DNA from: Chryseobacterium rhizoplanae
GTDB lineage: Bacteria > Bacteroidota > Bacteroidia > Flavobacteriales > Weeksellaceae
Assembly (NCBI RefSeq): GCF_900182655.1
Contig: NZ_FXTC01000008.1
Span: 1 to 64,000 of the forward strand
Direction of reading: 5' to 3'
DNA: 64,000 nt
The notes below the pieces were generated by a model that was given only the letters and a program-made list of their open reading frames with translations, was not told where the DNA came from and made no database searches. This document shows positions 15,366 to 24,088 of this stretch, piece after piece. Both the position numbers and the translations under genes were made by a program. The stretch's first letter is position 1, and each line of letters starts with the position of its first letter.

Positions 15366-16742
15366 TTAAACTTTTACTTTTTTCCAAAATATAGTATATC
15401 CAGCAACCCGGGTTGCTTCCAGGCCGAAAGATCTCTTAGTTGCATTTTTATAATAAAAATCACCAGTTGTCCAATAGTCCTTTTTTGCAAAATCTTCATT
15501 AGGAAGAGTATAAACTGCTTTATTTTTTCCTTTTACCGTTTTGTGTGTATGTGTCCCTTTATCACACCCTTCTTCATGAACCGAATTATAAGCTAAAGTT
15601 GTTCCTCTTCTTCCGGTTATTTTACTTTCAAACGAATCATAAAGGCTTTTACTTATTTTTATATAATCATACTCATCAAACTTATTATGCCCATATTTTG
15701 TGGTACTGTCCGGTTTTAAGTCTGTATCAATACCCCAGGCAAGAAAATCTTCGCCATCCCATTGTGTTGCATTATCGGTAGGATCATTTTTAACCTCATC
15801 CACGTCTCTTAAAAGAGCATCAATTGCCCCCGCTCTGGAATACAAAGAAATGGTATCTTTTTCTGAAGTTTTCATTTCAACCTTATCCTTAGCATCCACA
15901 CTGGAATAACTGGAATTTAGTAACTGGAACATTGTTTTTCCAACTCTTTTTGCTTCATTATAATTTGTATGAGCTATGTATAAATATTCTTCTTTTTCTG
16001 ATGAAAGACCTTCATGTTTAATAATATTACATACTTTCTGAAAATCACTATGTACAATATTCAGCTTTTTAGGACTTTTATAGATATCTTCTTCCGATCC
16101 TTTTCCTTCACAGGCATATACATCATTTTCATTTCCTTTTTTCTGCCCTTTTACATTTCCTTCGAAGCTTCCATTATAATTATAAAAATAACCATTTATT
16201 TTTTCTTTTGATTCAGGTACAGGGGCTCCGGCTACATCAACGGTTTCCGGCTGATGAATTTGTCCGCTATCGGTAATTTTAATATCTACACCACCATAAG
16301 TACATGGAATGGTACTTTTCTGCAGCAATATAAATTGTTCCTGAGAAAGATAGGTACCTATATCCTGCCAATCTCTTACATTCATAACAGAAGCACATGG
16401 TGCTGCCATTTGTGGGCTTTTTTTACAGTTTCCTGTGAAAATTAAACTTTTTGGCCCTCTCTCTTTTACAGTTGCGGTTTTCTTTTCCTGTATTGTTGGG
16501 GTATCATAATTCACTTTCATAATACCCTGGGGAACAGTACACAATGTGCATTCCAGTGTTGCTGTATCTATGACAACTTTCAACCCATCTTCTACTTTAT
16601 CTTTTTCCTCATTTTCAGCACGCTTCTCCTCCATCTTCTTACTGTTTTCTGCCTTCATCTGCTCGCTATCCTGTGTCGTATTTTGAGCTTGAGTCTGAGT
16701 TTCCGGAGTATTTCCTTCTCCATCGTTCTTTAACCTATCCAT
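15366..16742 (-). CDS. DUF4280 PAAR-like T6SS effector candidate
   Basis: A 458-residue, probably modular protein. Residues 1-50 are a charged, Gln/Glu/Lys-rich linker. About 55-170 match the DUF4280 PAAR-like spike-tip domain (a CTLC pair, KSPQMAAPCASVMNVRDWQDIG and CTYGGVDIKI). From about 220 to the end is a toxin-like domain with IAHTNYNEAKRVGKTMFQLLNSSYSSV and DNATQWDGEDFLAWG. The latter motif is reminiscent of bacterial cell-wall hydrolases, so a peptidoglycan target is plausible but unproven. It has no signal peptide, as expected of a type VI substrate. Its start overlaps the upstream 233-residue gene by 13 nt, and a secreted candidate immunity protein follows at once. Confidence 0.78.
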   Translation of the reverse strand: MDRLKNDGEGNTPETQTQAQNTTQDSEQMKAENSKKMEEKRAENEEKDKVEDGLKVVIDTATLECTLCTVPQGIMKVNYDTPTIQEKKTATVKERGPKSLIFTGNCKKSPQMAAPCASVMNVRDWQDIGTYLSQEQFILLQKSTIPCTYGGVDIKITDSGQIHQPETVDVAGAPVPESKEKINGYFYNYNGSFEGNVKGQKKGNENDVYACEGKGSEEDIYKSPKKLNIVHSDFQKVCNIIKHEGLSSEKEEYLYIAHTNYNEAKRVGKTMFQLLNSSYSSVDAKDKVEMKTSEKDTISLYSRAGAIDALLRDVDEVKNDPTDNATQWDGEDFLAWGIDTDLKPDSTTKYGHNKFDEYDYIKISKSLYDSFESKITGRRGTTLAYNSVHEEGCDKGTHTHKTVKGKNKAVYTLPNEDFAKKDYWTTGDFYYKNATKRSFGLEATRVAGYTIFWKKVKV

Positions 16743-17431
16743 AATAATGAATGTTTTAAGTGAGAATTCTGTTTTTTAATGGCTACAAAACCTTCTTCAT
16801 ACGTGTTTCCTTTGCAGATAAATATTCCTCTGAAATCATCAATTTCTGTGTGTTCCAGGTTTTGAGCTGAGATTTTTAAAGTCATTTTCTCTCCATCTTT
16901 TTCAGGAATCATGATTTCTGTAAATCCTTCCGGAGAAATTCTTTTTCTTTTGGTATTGAATGACTCCAGCAAGCCGTTGAAGAGCAGTCCAAACATATTA
17001 TAGCCTGTTAAAAAATCAATCAGTTTTGTTTCATCCTCCAACAGACTGCTGATCTGGCTGAAATAGTTATCTATAGCATCACCTTTGTGGGTTTTTGATA
17101 ATTCAGACTGAATTTTGCCCCATCTCAAACGCAGGAAAAGCAAATTATCTACGGCAGTTATATTCCCTTCGTTATCTACTCTGAGTTCCAGTTCATCAAA
17201 CAGATAGCTGAGCTTTCTTACCAACTTCCCCATCGCTGTATCATTATCCGAAAAATCGAACTCAACTACCAGAATCTGAAATTGATGTTCATCCTTCGTT
17301 TTCCCGAGATAATATACTTCAATTTCCCGGGCATAGCTTTTTGTAATGGCATAAACCGGATTTCTCTGCTCTGTTACAATGGTTTCAAGCCTGTATGTTT
17401 TCCGGTGAAGATTTTCCAGTAGCGTAAACAT
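16730..17431 (-). CDS. T6SS-operon protein of unknown function (adaptor candidate)
   Basis: A 233-residue soluble protein without signal peptide, not recognised. It has a beta-rich N-terminus (YRLETIVTEQRNPVYAITKSYAREIEVYYLGKTKDEHQFQILVVEFDF) and a helical middle. It is wedged between two effector candidates with tight overlaps: its ATG shares one nucleotide with the stop of the lipase gene, and its stop overlaps the DUF4280 gene start by 13 nt. A small cytoplasmic gene immediately upstream of a PAAR-like effector often encodes a loading adaptor or chaperone. That is the best guess here, from position only. Confidence 0.75.
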   Translation of the reverse strand: MFTLLENLHRKTYRLETIVTEQRNPVYAITKSYAREIEVYYLGKTKDEHQFQILVVEFDFSDNDTAMGKLVRKLSYLFDELELRVDNEGNITAVDNLLFLRLRWGKIQSELSKTHKGDAIDNYFSQISSLLEDETKLIDFLTGYNMFGLLFNGLLESFNTKRKRISPEGFTEIMIPEKDGEKMTLKISAQNLEHTEIDDFRGIFICKGNTYEEGFVAIKKQNSHLKHSLLWIG

Positions 17432-19269
17432 TATTTCAGGGGATATACTATTCTTTTATAATTACTATTGGGGTCCATTCCCATCCAGTCTCTGTTTGCT
17501 GACCAGTGAAGATATTTATTACGCATAATTCTCAATAATGTCTGAGGATGATAGGCGGTAACTACCACCTCCTGCAGCGTCTTTGTTTTAATGATATTGC
17601 CATCTTTATCCACTACTTCATCCGGTATTGGTTCCTGCACAGGCTCTGGTTCGGGATTTTCTAATCTTTCTCTTGCTCTTTCCTCTTTTTCTTTCTTAAC
17701 TTCTTCATCTGTTTTGAAATTCCATTTTTCTCCGTCCTCAAAAACATAATGGTGTAAAATATCTCTTGCCGACGGCAGATATTTGTCGTGCTCTATAGAA
17801 AAGGTTGTTTCGGTTTTTGTGACCACCTGATGATCATAATGGTGCTTTCCGTGTTCTTCCATGAACTGAAGCGGAATATAGCTGTATTCTTTTCTGAGGA
17901 AACGAATTCCTGTAATCTTACGGTATACTGCCCCCATTGTAAGAACATTCAGGAAGCTGTTATTAATTGTTATCTGTTCATCATCAAACCAATGTTCATC
18001 AATCAATTGCTGTCTGCGCTTGTTTAAGAACCACACTGGTTTATGATTGGAGGTTTCTATTTCGTCTACAGTTTCTTTTCCGTTTTCATAAGCTCCGCCA
18101 ATATCACAGTGAACACCCGGAAATTCTTTTTCTACGCTGCCCGGAAAGCTTGTTAATGAAAAGTTTTCCCTATGTTCATTTCCTGCTGTAAAATGAACGG
18201 CTTTGAAATATGATCCCGGATTCAGCAGCTGTAACTGTTCTACATCGTCTCCGAAATTATAACTGGATCCTAATGTAGAATGCTTCATTCCTTCCCATCC
18301 TACACGTCTCATTACTCCCATATCACCAAATTCTTCATAAGACGATACAGTGTCATACACCCCAATAAAACGGACGTCCAGATCTAAGGCTTCCAATTCT
18401 TCTTTGGTGAGTACATCTTTACTTAAAAGATAATATCCCAGAAAACCAAATTTCGGAAGCTTTCCATCTACAAGGTAATTAGGATCTACCTCCGTTTTAT
18501 CTTTATCTATCCAGATATCTCCATATTCCGGAACAGTAATGGGGCCTTCAGGAGAATCCATTTGGGTATATCCTACTATCTTTCTGGATTTTTTTATTTC
18601 AACATCAACGGGTCTTTTTTTTCCATTGATTTCGTAAGCGAAATTCCTTGCTGCGGCAGCTCCACGACTGAATCCAAAGGTATCTATGTATATTTTTGCA
18701 AATTGTTTATCTGCATTTAAACCATTTCTAATGATTACTTTAATTCTTTCCGCCAGTTTTTCACATCCTTTTCTCACTTTTCCTCTTACCCCTGTGATAC
18801 CGGATCCGTATTGGAAGCCATCATCTACATCTCTTCGGTTATCCAGCGTCCCAATACCTTCTATATAAATGGCATAGTTACTCTGCTCACAACATTTATA
18901 CAGTCTGGCAACATTCGTAAAATCGTTGCTAAAGCTATTATCAACACCCATTTTATCTAAACGGCTCCTGTGAATTGCTTTAAGGTACTGTTCATATTCG
19001 GAACCTACATCCGGATTTTTTTTATGATCTAAATTATCATACTCCTTTTCCTGCTGTTTAGTAGTATTGTCTATAGCTTCTTCTTTTTTTGCAACTACAT
19101 CATCAGAATCTGTGCTTTCAATTTTGTTTTTGCCATCTTTATATTTTTGACGGAGCTCAGTATTTTTAAGATTATTCAAAGTTCCGTCAAAGAAAACACC
19201 TACCTCCAGATGCAATTCATCTACAGGAGGTTTAGCATTGCCAGTGTTATATACTAATGTTTTTCCCAT
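17431..19269 (-). CDS. DUF2235 lipase-like T6SS effector (Tle1-like)
   Basis: A 612-residue protein of the DUF2235 alpha/beta-hydrolase family, which includes Tle1-type phospholipase effectors. LEVGVFFDGTLNNLKNT is the family's opening strand with Asp/Gly. TFGFSRGAAAARNF supplies the GxSxG nucleophile, Ser201. RFIGVYDTVSSYEEFG and CDIGGAYENGKE are the later conserved blocks expected to hold the Asp and the catalytic neighbourhood. The C-terminus has a charged, Pro/Glu-rich linker and a short tail. It has no signal peptide. The gene lies 21 nt after a DUF2931 lipoprotein gene and is translationally coupled to the next gene. Phospholipase activity is family-based inference. Confidence 0.85.
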   Translation of the reverse strand: MGKTLVYNTGNAKPPVDELHLEVGVFFDGTLNNLKNTELRQKYKDGKNKIESTDSDDVVAKKEEAIDNTTKQQEKEYDNLDHKKNPDVGSEYEQYLKAIHRSRLDKMGVDNSFSNDFTNVARLYKCCEQSNYAIYIEGIGTLDNRRDVDDGFQYGSGITGVRGKVRKGCEKLAERIKVIIRNGLNADKQFAKIYIDTFGFSRGAAAARNFAYEINGKKRPVDVEIKKSRKIVGYTQMDSPEGPITVPEYGDIWIDKDKTEVDPNYLVDGKLPKFGFLGYYLLSKDVLTKEELEALDLDVRFIGVYDTVSSYEEFGDMGVMRRVGWEGMKHSTLGSSYNFGDDVEQLQLLNPGSYFKAVHFTAGNEHRENFSLTSFPGSVEKEFPGVHCDIGGAYENGKETVDEIETSNHKPVWFLNKRRQQLIDEHWFDDEQITINNSFLNVLTMGAVYRKITGIRFLRKEYSYIPLQFMEEHGKHHYDHQVVTKTETTFSIEHDKYLPSARDILHHYVFEDGEKWNFKTDEEVKKEKEERARERLENPEPEPVQEPIPDEVVDKDGNIIKTKTLQEVVVTAYHPQTLLRIMRNKYLHWSANRDWMGMDPNSNYKRIVYPLK

Positions 19270-19290
19270 AATCTTAAATTTGAGAATTTC

Positions 19291-20385
19291 TTAATTTTTC
19301 TTTTTCGACTTAAACATTTCTAATGAATCTGTCTTGATAAAAGCTTCCTTACCATTCTCTCCTTTTAGTTTTACCGTAAAAAAGCTAAAAGCTTCATTCA
19401 CTTTTATAATTAATTCTGCTTTAGTACTTTTGGGATCATCCCCAAAAACGGTGTTGAAAGCATCAAGGCTGGATTTTCCGTCCAAATTACATGCTGCTCC
19501 GTATCTATTATTGTCTTTATCTGATACAGACATTGAAATTGACCGGGGAATTGCCCTAAAATCAAAATCTGATAAAGGATTTTTTGCAGCATCAAACTGT
19601 TCTTTTTCACCATTTATCATTTCAATCCCAACATCTCTCAGCGGGTTTAATTTTGCATTTTCCGGAAGTTCAAAAACGGGTTTCCAGCTAAATCTTGTTC
19701 TGTAAACATCCCATAAACCCAATGGTATTGGTTTTCCTTTGTTTTCTTCCTGTACTTTTTTGGGAATGATTTGTTCTCTCGTGTGTACCATTTCCAAATA
19801 ATCTTTGCGCCAAAACCGGTTTTCATGACTGTCCAGCTTAGCAATTTCTGATTCCGGAATGGTTACTTTTTTACCCTGATATCTTCCTATTTCCTTTTGC
19901 CATCCAACTCCTGATATCCAGACAACGACCACTCCTCCCGGTGCCATGCCTACAGAGATAACATCATAGTTTAAATGTTGCGGTTTTCCGCTAGCTCCTT
20001 TTATTTCAAATCCCTGGCTGAAATATTTTCTTATCTTTTCCGTATCTATTTCTGTATCTACCTGGTAAAACTGGTTTTCCAGATAAGACATCCAGATAAA
20101 ATCCAATCGCTTTGGTAAGCTTTTGAAACCATTACTCATCCCATTATTGATGGTTCCCCAACCTTGATTTCCCGATGCTATTCCAAAATTTAATCCTACC
20201 CATTCTCCTCCTTCACACTCTATTCCTCCTTTGTATACTTCCATAGGATAGCCTAAAGCTGCAGAAGTTCCTTCGGTCCATTCGTATTTTGTCATAGTTT
20301 TAGTTTTTTGATTGCTTTTTTTATCCTGACACGAGATCTGGATAAAAAATAAAAAGCTCAGTAAAAATTTTATCGCTTTATTCAT
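19291..20385 (-). CDS. DUF2931 lipoprotein, candidate lipase immunity
   Basis: A 364-residue predicted lipoprotein (signal peptide then lipobox QISC at Cys19). The mature region matches the DUF2931 family that I know from type VI loci: YEWTEGTSAALGYPMEVYKGGI, GQGWGTINNGMSN-like and RLDFIWMSYLENQFYQ. DUF2931 proteins are proposed immunity lipoproteins. Here it lies between tssI and the DUF2235 lipase gene. Periplasmic membrane anchoring would suit protection from a phospholipase. The link to this particular effector is inference from order. Confidence 0.85.
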   Translation of the reverse strand: MNKAIKFLLSFLFFIQISCQDKKSNQKTKTMTKYEWTEGTSAALGYPMEVYKGGIECEGGEWVGLNFGIASGNQGWGTINNGMSNGFKSLPKRLDFIWMSYLENQFYQVDTEIDTEKIRKYFSQGFEIKGASGKPQHLNYDVISVGMAPGGVVVVWISGVGWQKEIGRYQGKKVTIPESEIAKLDSHENRFWRKDYLEMVHTREQIIPKKVQEENKGKPIPLGLWDVYRTRFSWKPVFELPENAKLNPLRDVGIEMINGEKEQFDAAKNPLSDFDFRAIPRSISMSVSDKDNNRYGAACNLDGKSSLDAFNTVFGDDPKSTKAELIIKVNEAFSFFTVKLKGENGKEAFIKTDSLEMFKSKKKN

Positions 20386-20433
20386 TCTTTAATGCCTTGC
20401 TGTACCGTATTGATAACTGATTTATTATTTGGA

Positions 20434-22293
20434 TTACCCTTTATTCACTTTAGCATCTATTTTACCTAACATTTTGGCTACGCCTGAGCTCTGCAGTAAA
20501 ATATCTCCGTTTTTTGCTTTATGGGTAGTGGTTGAAGTAGTTTCTTTAAGATCACCCGTCACATTAATTGTTTTATTTTCATTGACGGTCTGTTTATAAT
20601 TTTTTGAGGTAAACCTATGATCATTGATGATACTAACGGCATTATCATTTCCTACGCTGGTCTTCATATCTTTTCCTACGTTGATTGCCAGGTTTTCCCC
20701 TACATTAAAGGTCATATTTTTAGGAGCAGTTACAATAATATTTCCTTTACCATCCATCAAATAGTTATTCCCACTTGGGTCTATGATATTTACACTTCCT
20801 TCAGCATCATTCATTAAAATACGGATTCCGCTTCTGGTTTGTATTGATTTTAAATGATTATCTACTCCGCCTCCAAGAGCTGTTCCTCCATGAAACATTC
20901 CTCCCATGACAAAAGGACGATCGGGATGATTGTGTACAAAACCTACCATCACCTGATCTCCAACTTCCGGTATCGCTACATACCCTCTGTTTTGAGTGAT
21001 TTGATCTGTTCCTCCGGCATCAGGAGCCATCATTCTGATAAAATTGGTGGTGTCATGCAGCTGCCAGTCGAATCTTACTGTAATTCTTCCCTGTGCCAGC
21101 GGATCTGTATTGGAAATTACGGTTGCAATCTGTGGCTGTGCGATAGGCATAGTAAAGTCCGGCGTCGGAATATAACCTGTATCTGAGGCAATGGCCTCGA
21201 ATCTTCCTTTGTAACGCCCGAGAGTATCTACTTCATGAATAACTTCTGTCATCATCAGTTTGGTGAAATACGCTGTTTTGCTGGTATCTGTCTTTCTCAT
21301 ATTGATATCAGCTACACATCCCGGATATAAAAACGGAATAGTAGTTCCTCCGGAAACGGTAAAAACTTCCACCGCTTTGCTTCCGGCACTACTTGTTTGA
21401 GAAATAACAACATCCATATCGGTTGCTGCTTTTATGGGAGCCACCTGCAATGATGGAGTTTTGAATATTCCTTCATTATTTTTATAGGCTGTCTGGGCCA
21501 GATTACCAACATGTTTTATAGGAGTTTCACCAGAAATAAGTTTAGCATTGGAACTGCTGTTATATCCATAAAAATGAGGTTTGATATGAACGGCTTTCAG
21601 TTCCACATTCACATCAGAAACGTTGCTTCCGTATATTAATTCGAGTGATTTGTTCTGAGGCGGCATATTTCCGAAATGCAATACTTCACCATCGTAATAA
21701 AACTGTTCTCCATAGGCTTCTGCCATTCTGCAGAGATAATTATAGTGGGTTTCATTATACTGGGCACTGTAAAGAATCTGGGAAGATGCCTTCGCATTCA
21801 CTCTTACATCAAATTTACTGTTTTCTATCCCCTGTTTGATGACATCTTCAGCAATGATGCCCATATTCACAGGTTTATCCCCGCCAAAACTTTGGGTATG
21901 AGGAGCGCCATCCAGCAAAATGGTAGGGCTGTACCCTTTCAGTACAATATTTCCCAAGCTATGGTTCTCCTGGCTGAATCCTACTTTCGTAATGACCCCT
22001 ACAAAGGTTCTTTCCGGGCTTCCTTCAACGTCTTTATATTTAAAAACGACTGTTAATCGTTTTCCTAAAAACTGCTGAGCTTCTTCCAGGTCATGGTTTT
22101 GTACTCCGTCTAAAGTATCATGGGCTAATGTAAGTTCAAAATAATGGTGTTTTTTTACGCTCTGCTGTAAACGGAAATGTTTGAAGTGCTTAATCATTTT
22201 GCCTTCAATCACAATATCCAGTTTCACCACACGGTTGATTCCAGGAATATGATTCTCTGAAATCTTTTCGGAATTCGAGATATTTTTATTCAT
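20434..22293 (-). CDS. tssI: Type VI spike protein TssI (VgrG)
   Basis: A 619-residue VgrG-type spike protein that sits on the Hcp tube and carries effectors. The N-terminal gp27-like part (about 20-390) has LDIVIEGKMIKHFKHFRLQQSVKKHHYFELTLAH. The OB-fold gp5-like domain starts near 400 (PLAQGRITVRFDWQLHD, YVAIPEVGDQVMVGFVHNHPDRPFVMGGMFHGG). The C-terminal beta-helix spike (about 500-619) has MDGKGNIIVTAPKNMTFNVGENLAINVGKDMKTSVG. There is no extra effector domain, so toxins are probably docked via PAAR-like proteins such as the DUF4280 gene in the same operon. It opens the effector operon, with a separate upstream tssD. Confidence 0.93.
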   Translation of the reverse strand: MNKNISNSEKISENHIPGINRVVKLDIVIEGKMIKHFKHFRLQQSVKKHHYFELTLAHDTLDGVQNHDLEEAQQFLGKRLTVVFKYKDVEGSPERTFVGVITKVGFSQENHSLGNIVLKGYSPTILLDGAPHTQSFGGDKPVNMGIIAEDVIKQGIENSKFDVRVNAKASSQILYSAQYNETHYNYLCRMAEAYGEQFYYDGEVLHFGNMPPQNKSLELIYGSNVSDVNVELKAVHIKPHFYGYNSSSNAKLISGETPIKHVGNLAQTAYKNNEGIFKTPSLQVAPIKAATDMDVVISQTSSAGSKAVEVFTVSGGTTIPFLYPGCVADINMRKTDTSKTAYFTKLMMTEVIHEVDTLGRYKGRFEAIASDTGYIPTPDFTMPIAQPQIATVISNTDPLAQGRITVRFDWQLHDTTNFIRMMAPDAGGTDQITQNRGYVAIPEVGDQVMVGFVHNHPDRPFVMGGMFHGGTALGGGVDNHLKSIQTRSGIRILMNDAEGSVNIIDPSGNNYLMDGKGNIIVTAPKNMTFNVGENLAINVGKDMKTSVGNDNAVSIINDHRFTSKNYKQTVNENKTINVTGDLKETTSTTTHKAKNGDILLQSSGVAKMLGKIDAKVNKG

Positions 22294-22457
22294 ATGATGT
22301 AGAGTGTTTGGTGAGCTTTCTATTTTTGAAAAAAACTAAAATAAACAGCTTTTTATAAAGTTATCAATTTTTCACAATATAAAGTTCACATTATCAGTTT
22401 ATTTTTCTAAATCTTAGTGAAAATAATGTTCTTTTCTAAGGGAAAAGATTACTGACA

Positions 22458-22505
22458 AAAAAACAGAACAGGATTCCTGATAACGGATCTACTATTCTGT
22501 TTTTA
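22458..22505 (-). terminator. Terminator of tssD
   Basis: AAACAGAA and TTCTGTTT arms with a long loop, followed on the minus strand by seven T, about 22 nt beyond the tssD stop. It separates tssD from tssI transcriptionally. Confidence 0.7.
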
Positions 22506-22527
22506 TGTTTGTAATTGTTAAAGGATT

Positions 22528-22941
22528 TTATCCCTGAGATCCAGGCCAAGCTCCGTCATAAGATGAATTACCAAGCTCAATCTGCTCTGCACTTATCACA
22601 AAACTGATGTACATACTGTTTTCATCTACTGCATCGAAATCTACTTCGTGCTGGATAACGTAACCGTTTGTCCATTTCAATGTTGTTAAAGTTCCTTCTT
22701 CGTGAGACTTATTGAAAGTTACCTCTCCTACGGTAGGCTTGTACTTTCCGTTTAATAAGCTTTCAAGGATGTCTGATTTTTCAGTAGCTTCTACTGTAAT
22801 TTTGATAAGCGCATTGGAAGGGTCTGATGCTACACGTCCTGAAACGTCTGTAGCTCTTGATACACTGTAGTTTAGTTTTAATAACTTTTGCCCTTCACCG
22901 TTGTTGAATTTTAAGATTCCTCTGGAATTTCTTTCTGCCAT
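22528..22941 (-). CDS. tssD: Type VI tube protein TssD (Hcp)
   Basis: A 137-residue Bacteroidota-type Hcp, starting MAERNSRGILKFNNGEGQKLLKLNYSVSRATDVSGRVASDP. This is the usual opening of TssD in subtype-iii systems, followed by the beta-barrel TLTTLKWTNGYVIQHEVDF. It forms hexameric rings stacked into the secretion tube. It has its own consensus-like promoter and its own terminator, in keeping with the high dose of Hcp needed, and is followed by tssI and the effector genes. Confidence 0.93.
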   Translation of the reverse strand: MAERNSRGILKFNNGEGQKLLKLNYSVSRATDVSGRVASDPSNALIKITVEATEKSDILESLLNGKYKPTVGEVTFNKSHEEGTLTTLKWTNGYVIQHEVDFDAVDENSMYISFVISAEQIELGNSSYDGAWPGSQG

Positions 22942-22993
22942 GATTGTAAATTTTAATCGTTAGTACTTTATGATTTGATGTTTGTTATATCAC

Positions 22994-23020
22994 CAAATTT
23001 AGAAGTATTGATCATAACAA
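22994..23020 (-). promoter_or_regulatory. tssD promoter
   Basis: On the minus strand TTG (23020-23018), a 16-nt spacer and TAAATTTG (23001-22994) match the Bacteroidota consensus with a slightly short spacer. The leader would be about 45 nt. Confidence 0.6.
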
Positions 23021-23185
23021 AATAAAATTCAGGCATAAATCTGAAAAAGTGTAGTATTTTTACGACTAACACTTGTTAGGTTAAATTTAATCTATAAATC
23101 AGAACATTACCATCAACACAGCAAAAAAAGTTATAGTAAAGTTGTTTTGCTTTGCAGTAAAAATTCAAAGAAAAACTGCAATTTT

Positions 23186-23935
23186 TCAGGCTACATTGAC
23201 CCCAAAAAGATGACCGACTAATGCTGTAATTCCCATGGCTACGGTTCCCCAGAAACAGATCCTCAATACAGCTACTTTAATACCGGAACCTCCTGCTCTG
23301 GCAGAAACGGCTCCCAAAAGCATTAAAAATATAATTGAAAATCCATATTGGAAATACACCATTTGCTTAAGGGGTGCTAAAAGTGAAACACAAAACGGCA
23401 ATAAAGCACCTACAGCAAATGAACCGAAGGAAGCCATTGCTGCCTGTAAAGGTTTTGCCTGTGTTATTTCATTAATTCCTAATTCATCACGAGCGTGGGC
23501 TCCCAATGCATCATGCTCTGTAAGTTCAATGGCTACCTGCATCGCTGTTTCTTTAGTGCATCCCCTTTTTTCATAGACTTTGGCAAGTTCTCTAAGTTCT
23601 ATTTCCGGCATTTCTTCAAGCTCACGTTTTTCACGAAGTAAATCTGCTTTCTCAGTATCTTCCTGTGAACTCACGGAAACATACTCCCCTGCAGCCATAG
23701 ACATTGCTCCGGCAATCATACCCGCAAGCGCTGCAAGAATAATAATATGCCGTTCCGGTTCTGCAGCCGCAACCCCAATGACAATACTTGTGGTGGATAA
23801 CAATCCGTCATTCGCACCCAATACAGCTGCCCGAAGCCAGCCTACTCTGTTTACATAATGTTTCTCCAACTGATGATGCATAGCTTTTTGTTTTGGTAGT
23901 ACGCTAAAGTTACCAAATGTTTCATCAAGAATCAT
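23186..23935 (-). CDS. VIT1/CCC1-family transporter
   Basis: A 249-residue member of the VIT1/CCC1 family of iron/manganese transporters. RAAVLGANDGLLSTTSIVIGVAAA is the hallmark first helix, followed by AGAMSMAAGEYVSVSSQEDTEKADL. The cytoplasmic metal-binding helices contain EKRELEEMPEIELRELAKVYEKRG. Three more helices end at VGHLFGVNVA. An ATG at 23881 (MHHQLEKHYVNRVGWLRAAVL) is a plausible alternative start, nearer to family norms. It likely moves Fe2+/Mn2+ out of the cytoplasm. It stands alone on the minus strand, divergent from lgt. Confidence 0.9.
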   Translation of the reverse strand: MILDETFGNFSVLPKQKAMHHQLEKHYVNRVGWLRAAVLGANDGLLSTTSIVIGVAAAEPERHIIILAALAGMIAGAMSMAAGEYVSVSSQEDTEKADLLREKRELEEMPEIELRELAKVYEKRGCTKETAMQVAIELTEHDALGAHARDELGINEITQAKPLQAAMASFGSFAVGALLPFCVSLLAPLKQMVYFQYGFSIIFLMLLGAVSARAGGSGIKVAVLRICFWGTVAMGITALVGHLFGVNVA

Positions 23936-24075
23936 TTTAAATTATGTTCATTCTTATCTTAAATAAGACATCGTATGTTCATTATCTGACCTACAAAAAT
24001 CAACCTATAGCCTTCTGAAAATCAAATTGAAAAATACCGAAATACGTCCATCCGGTCCGGAAATTCCTATTTTAT

Positions 24076-24083
24076 TATCTTTG
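24076..24083 (+). promoter_or_regulatory. lgt -7 element, probably leaderless transcript
   Basis: TATCTTTG, a full match to TAnnTTTG, ends only 5 nt before the lgt ATG at 24089. Since transcription begins a few nucleotides past this element, the mRNA likely starts at or near the AUG. Confidence 0.6.
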
Positions 24084-24088
24084 CAGGA

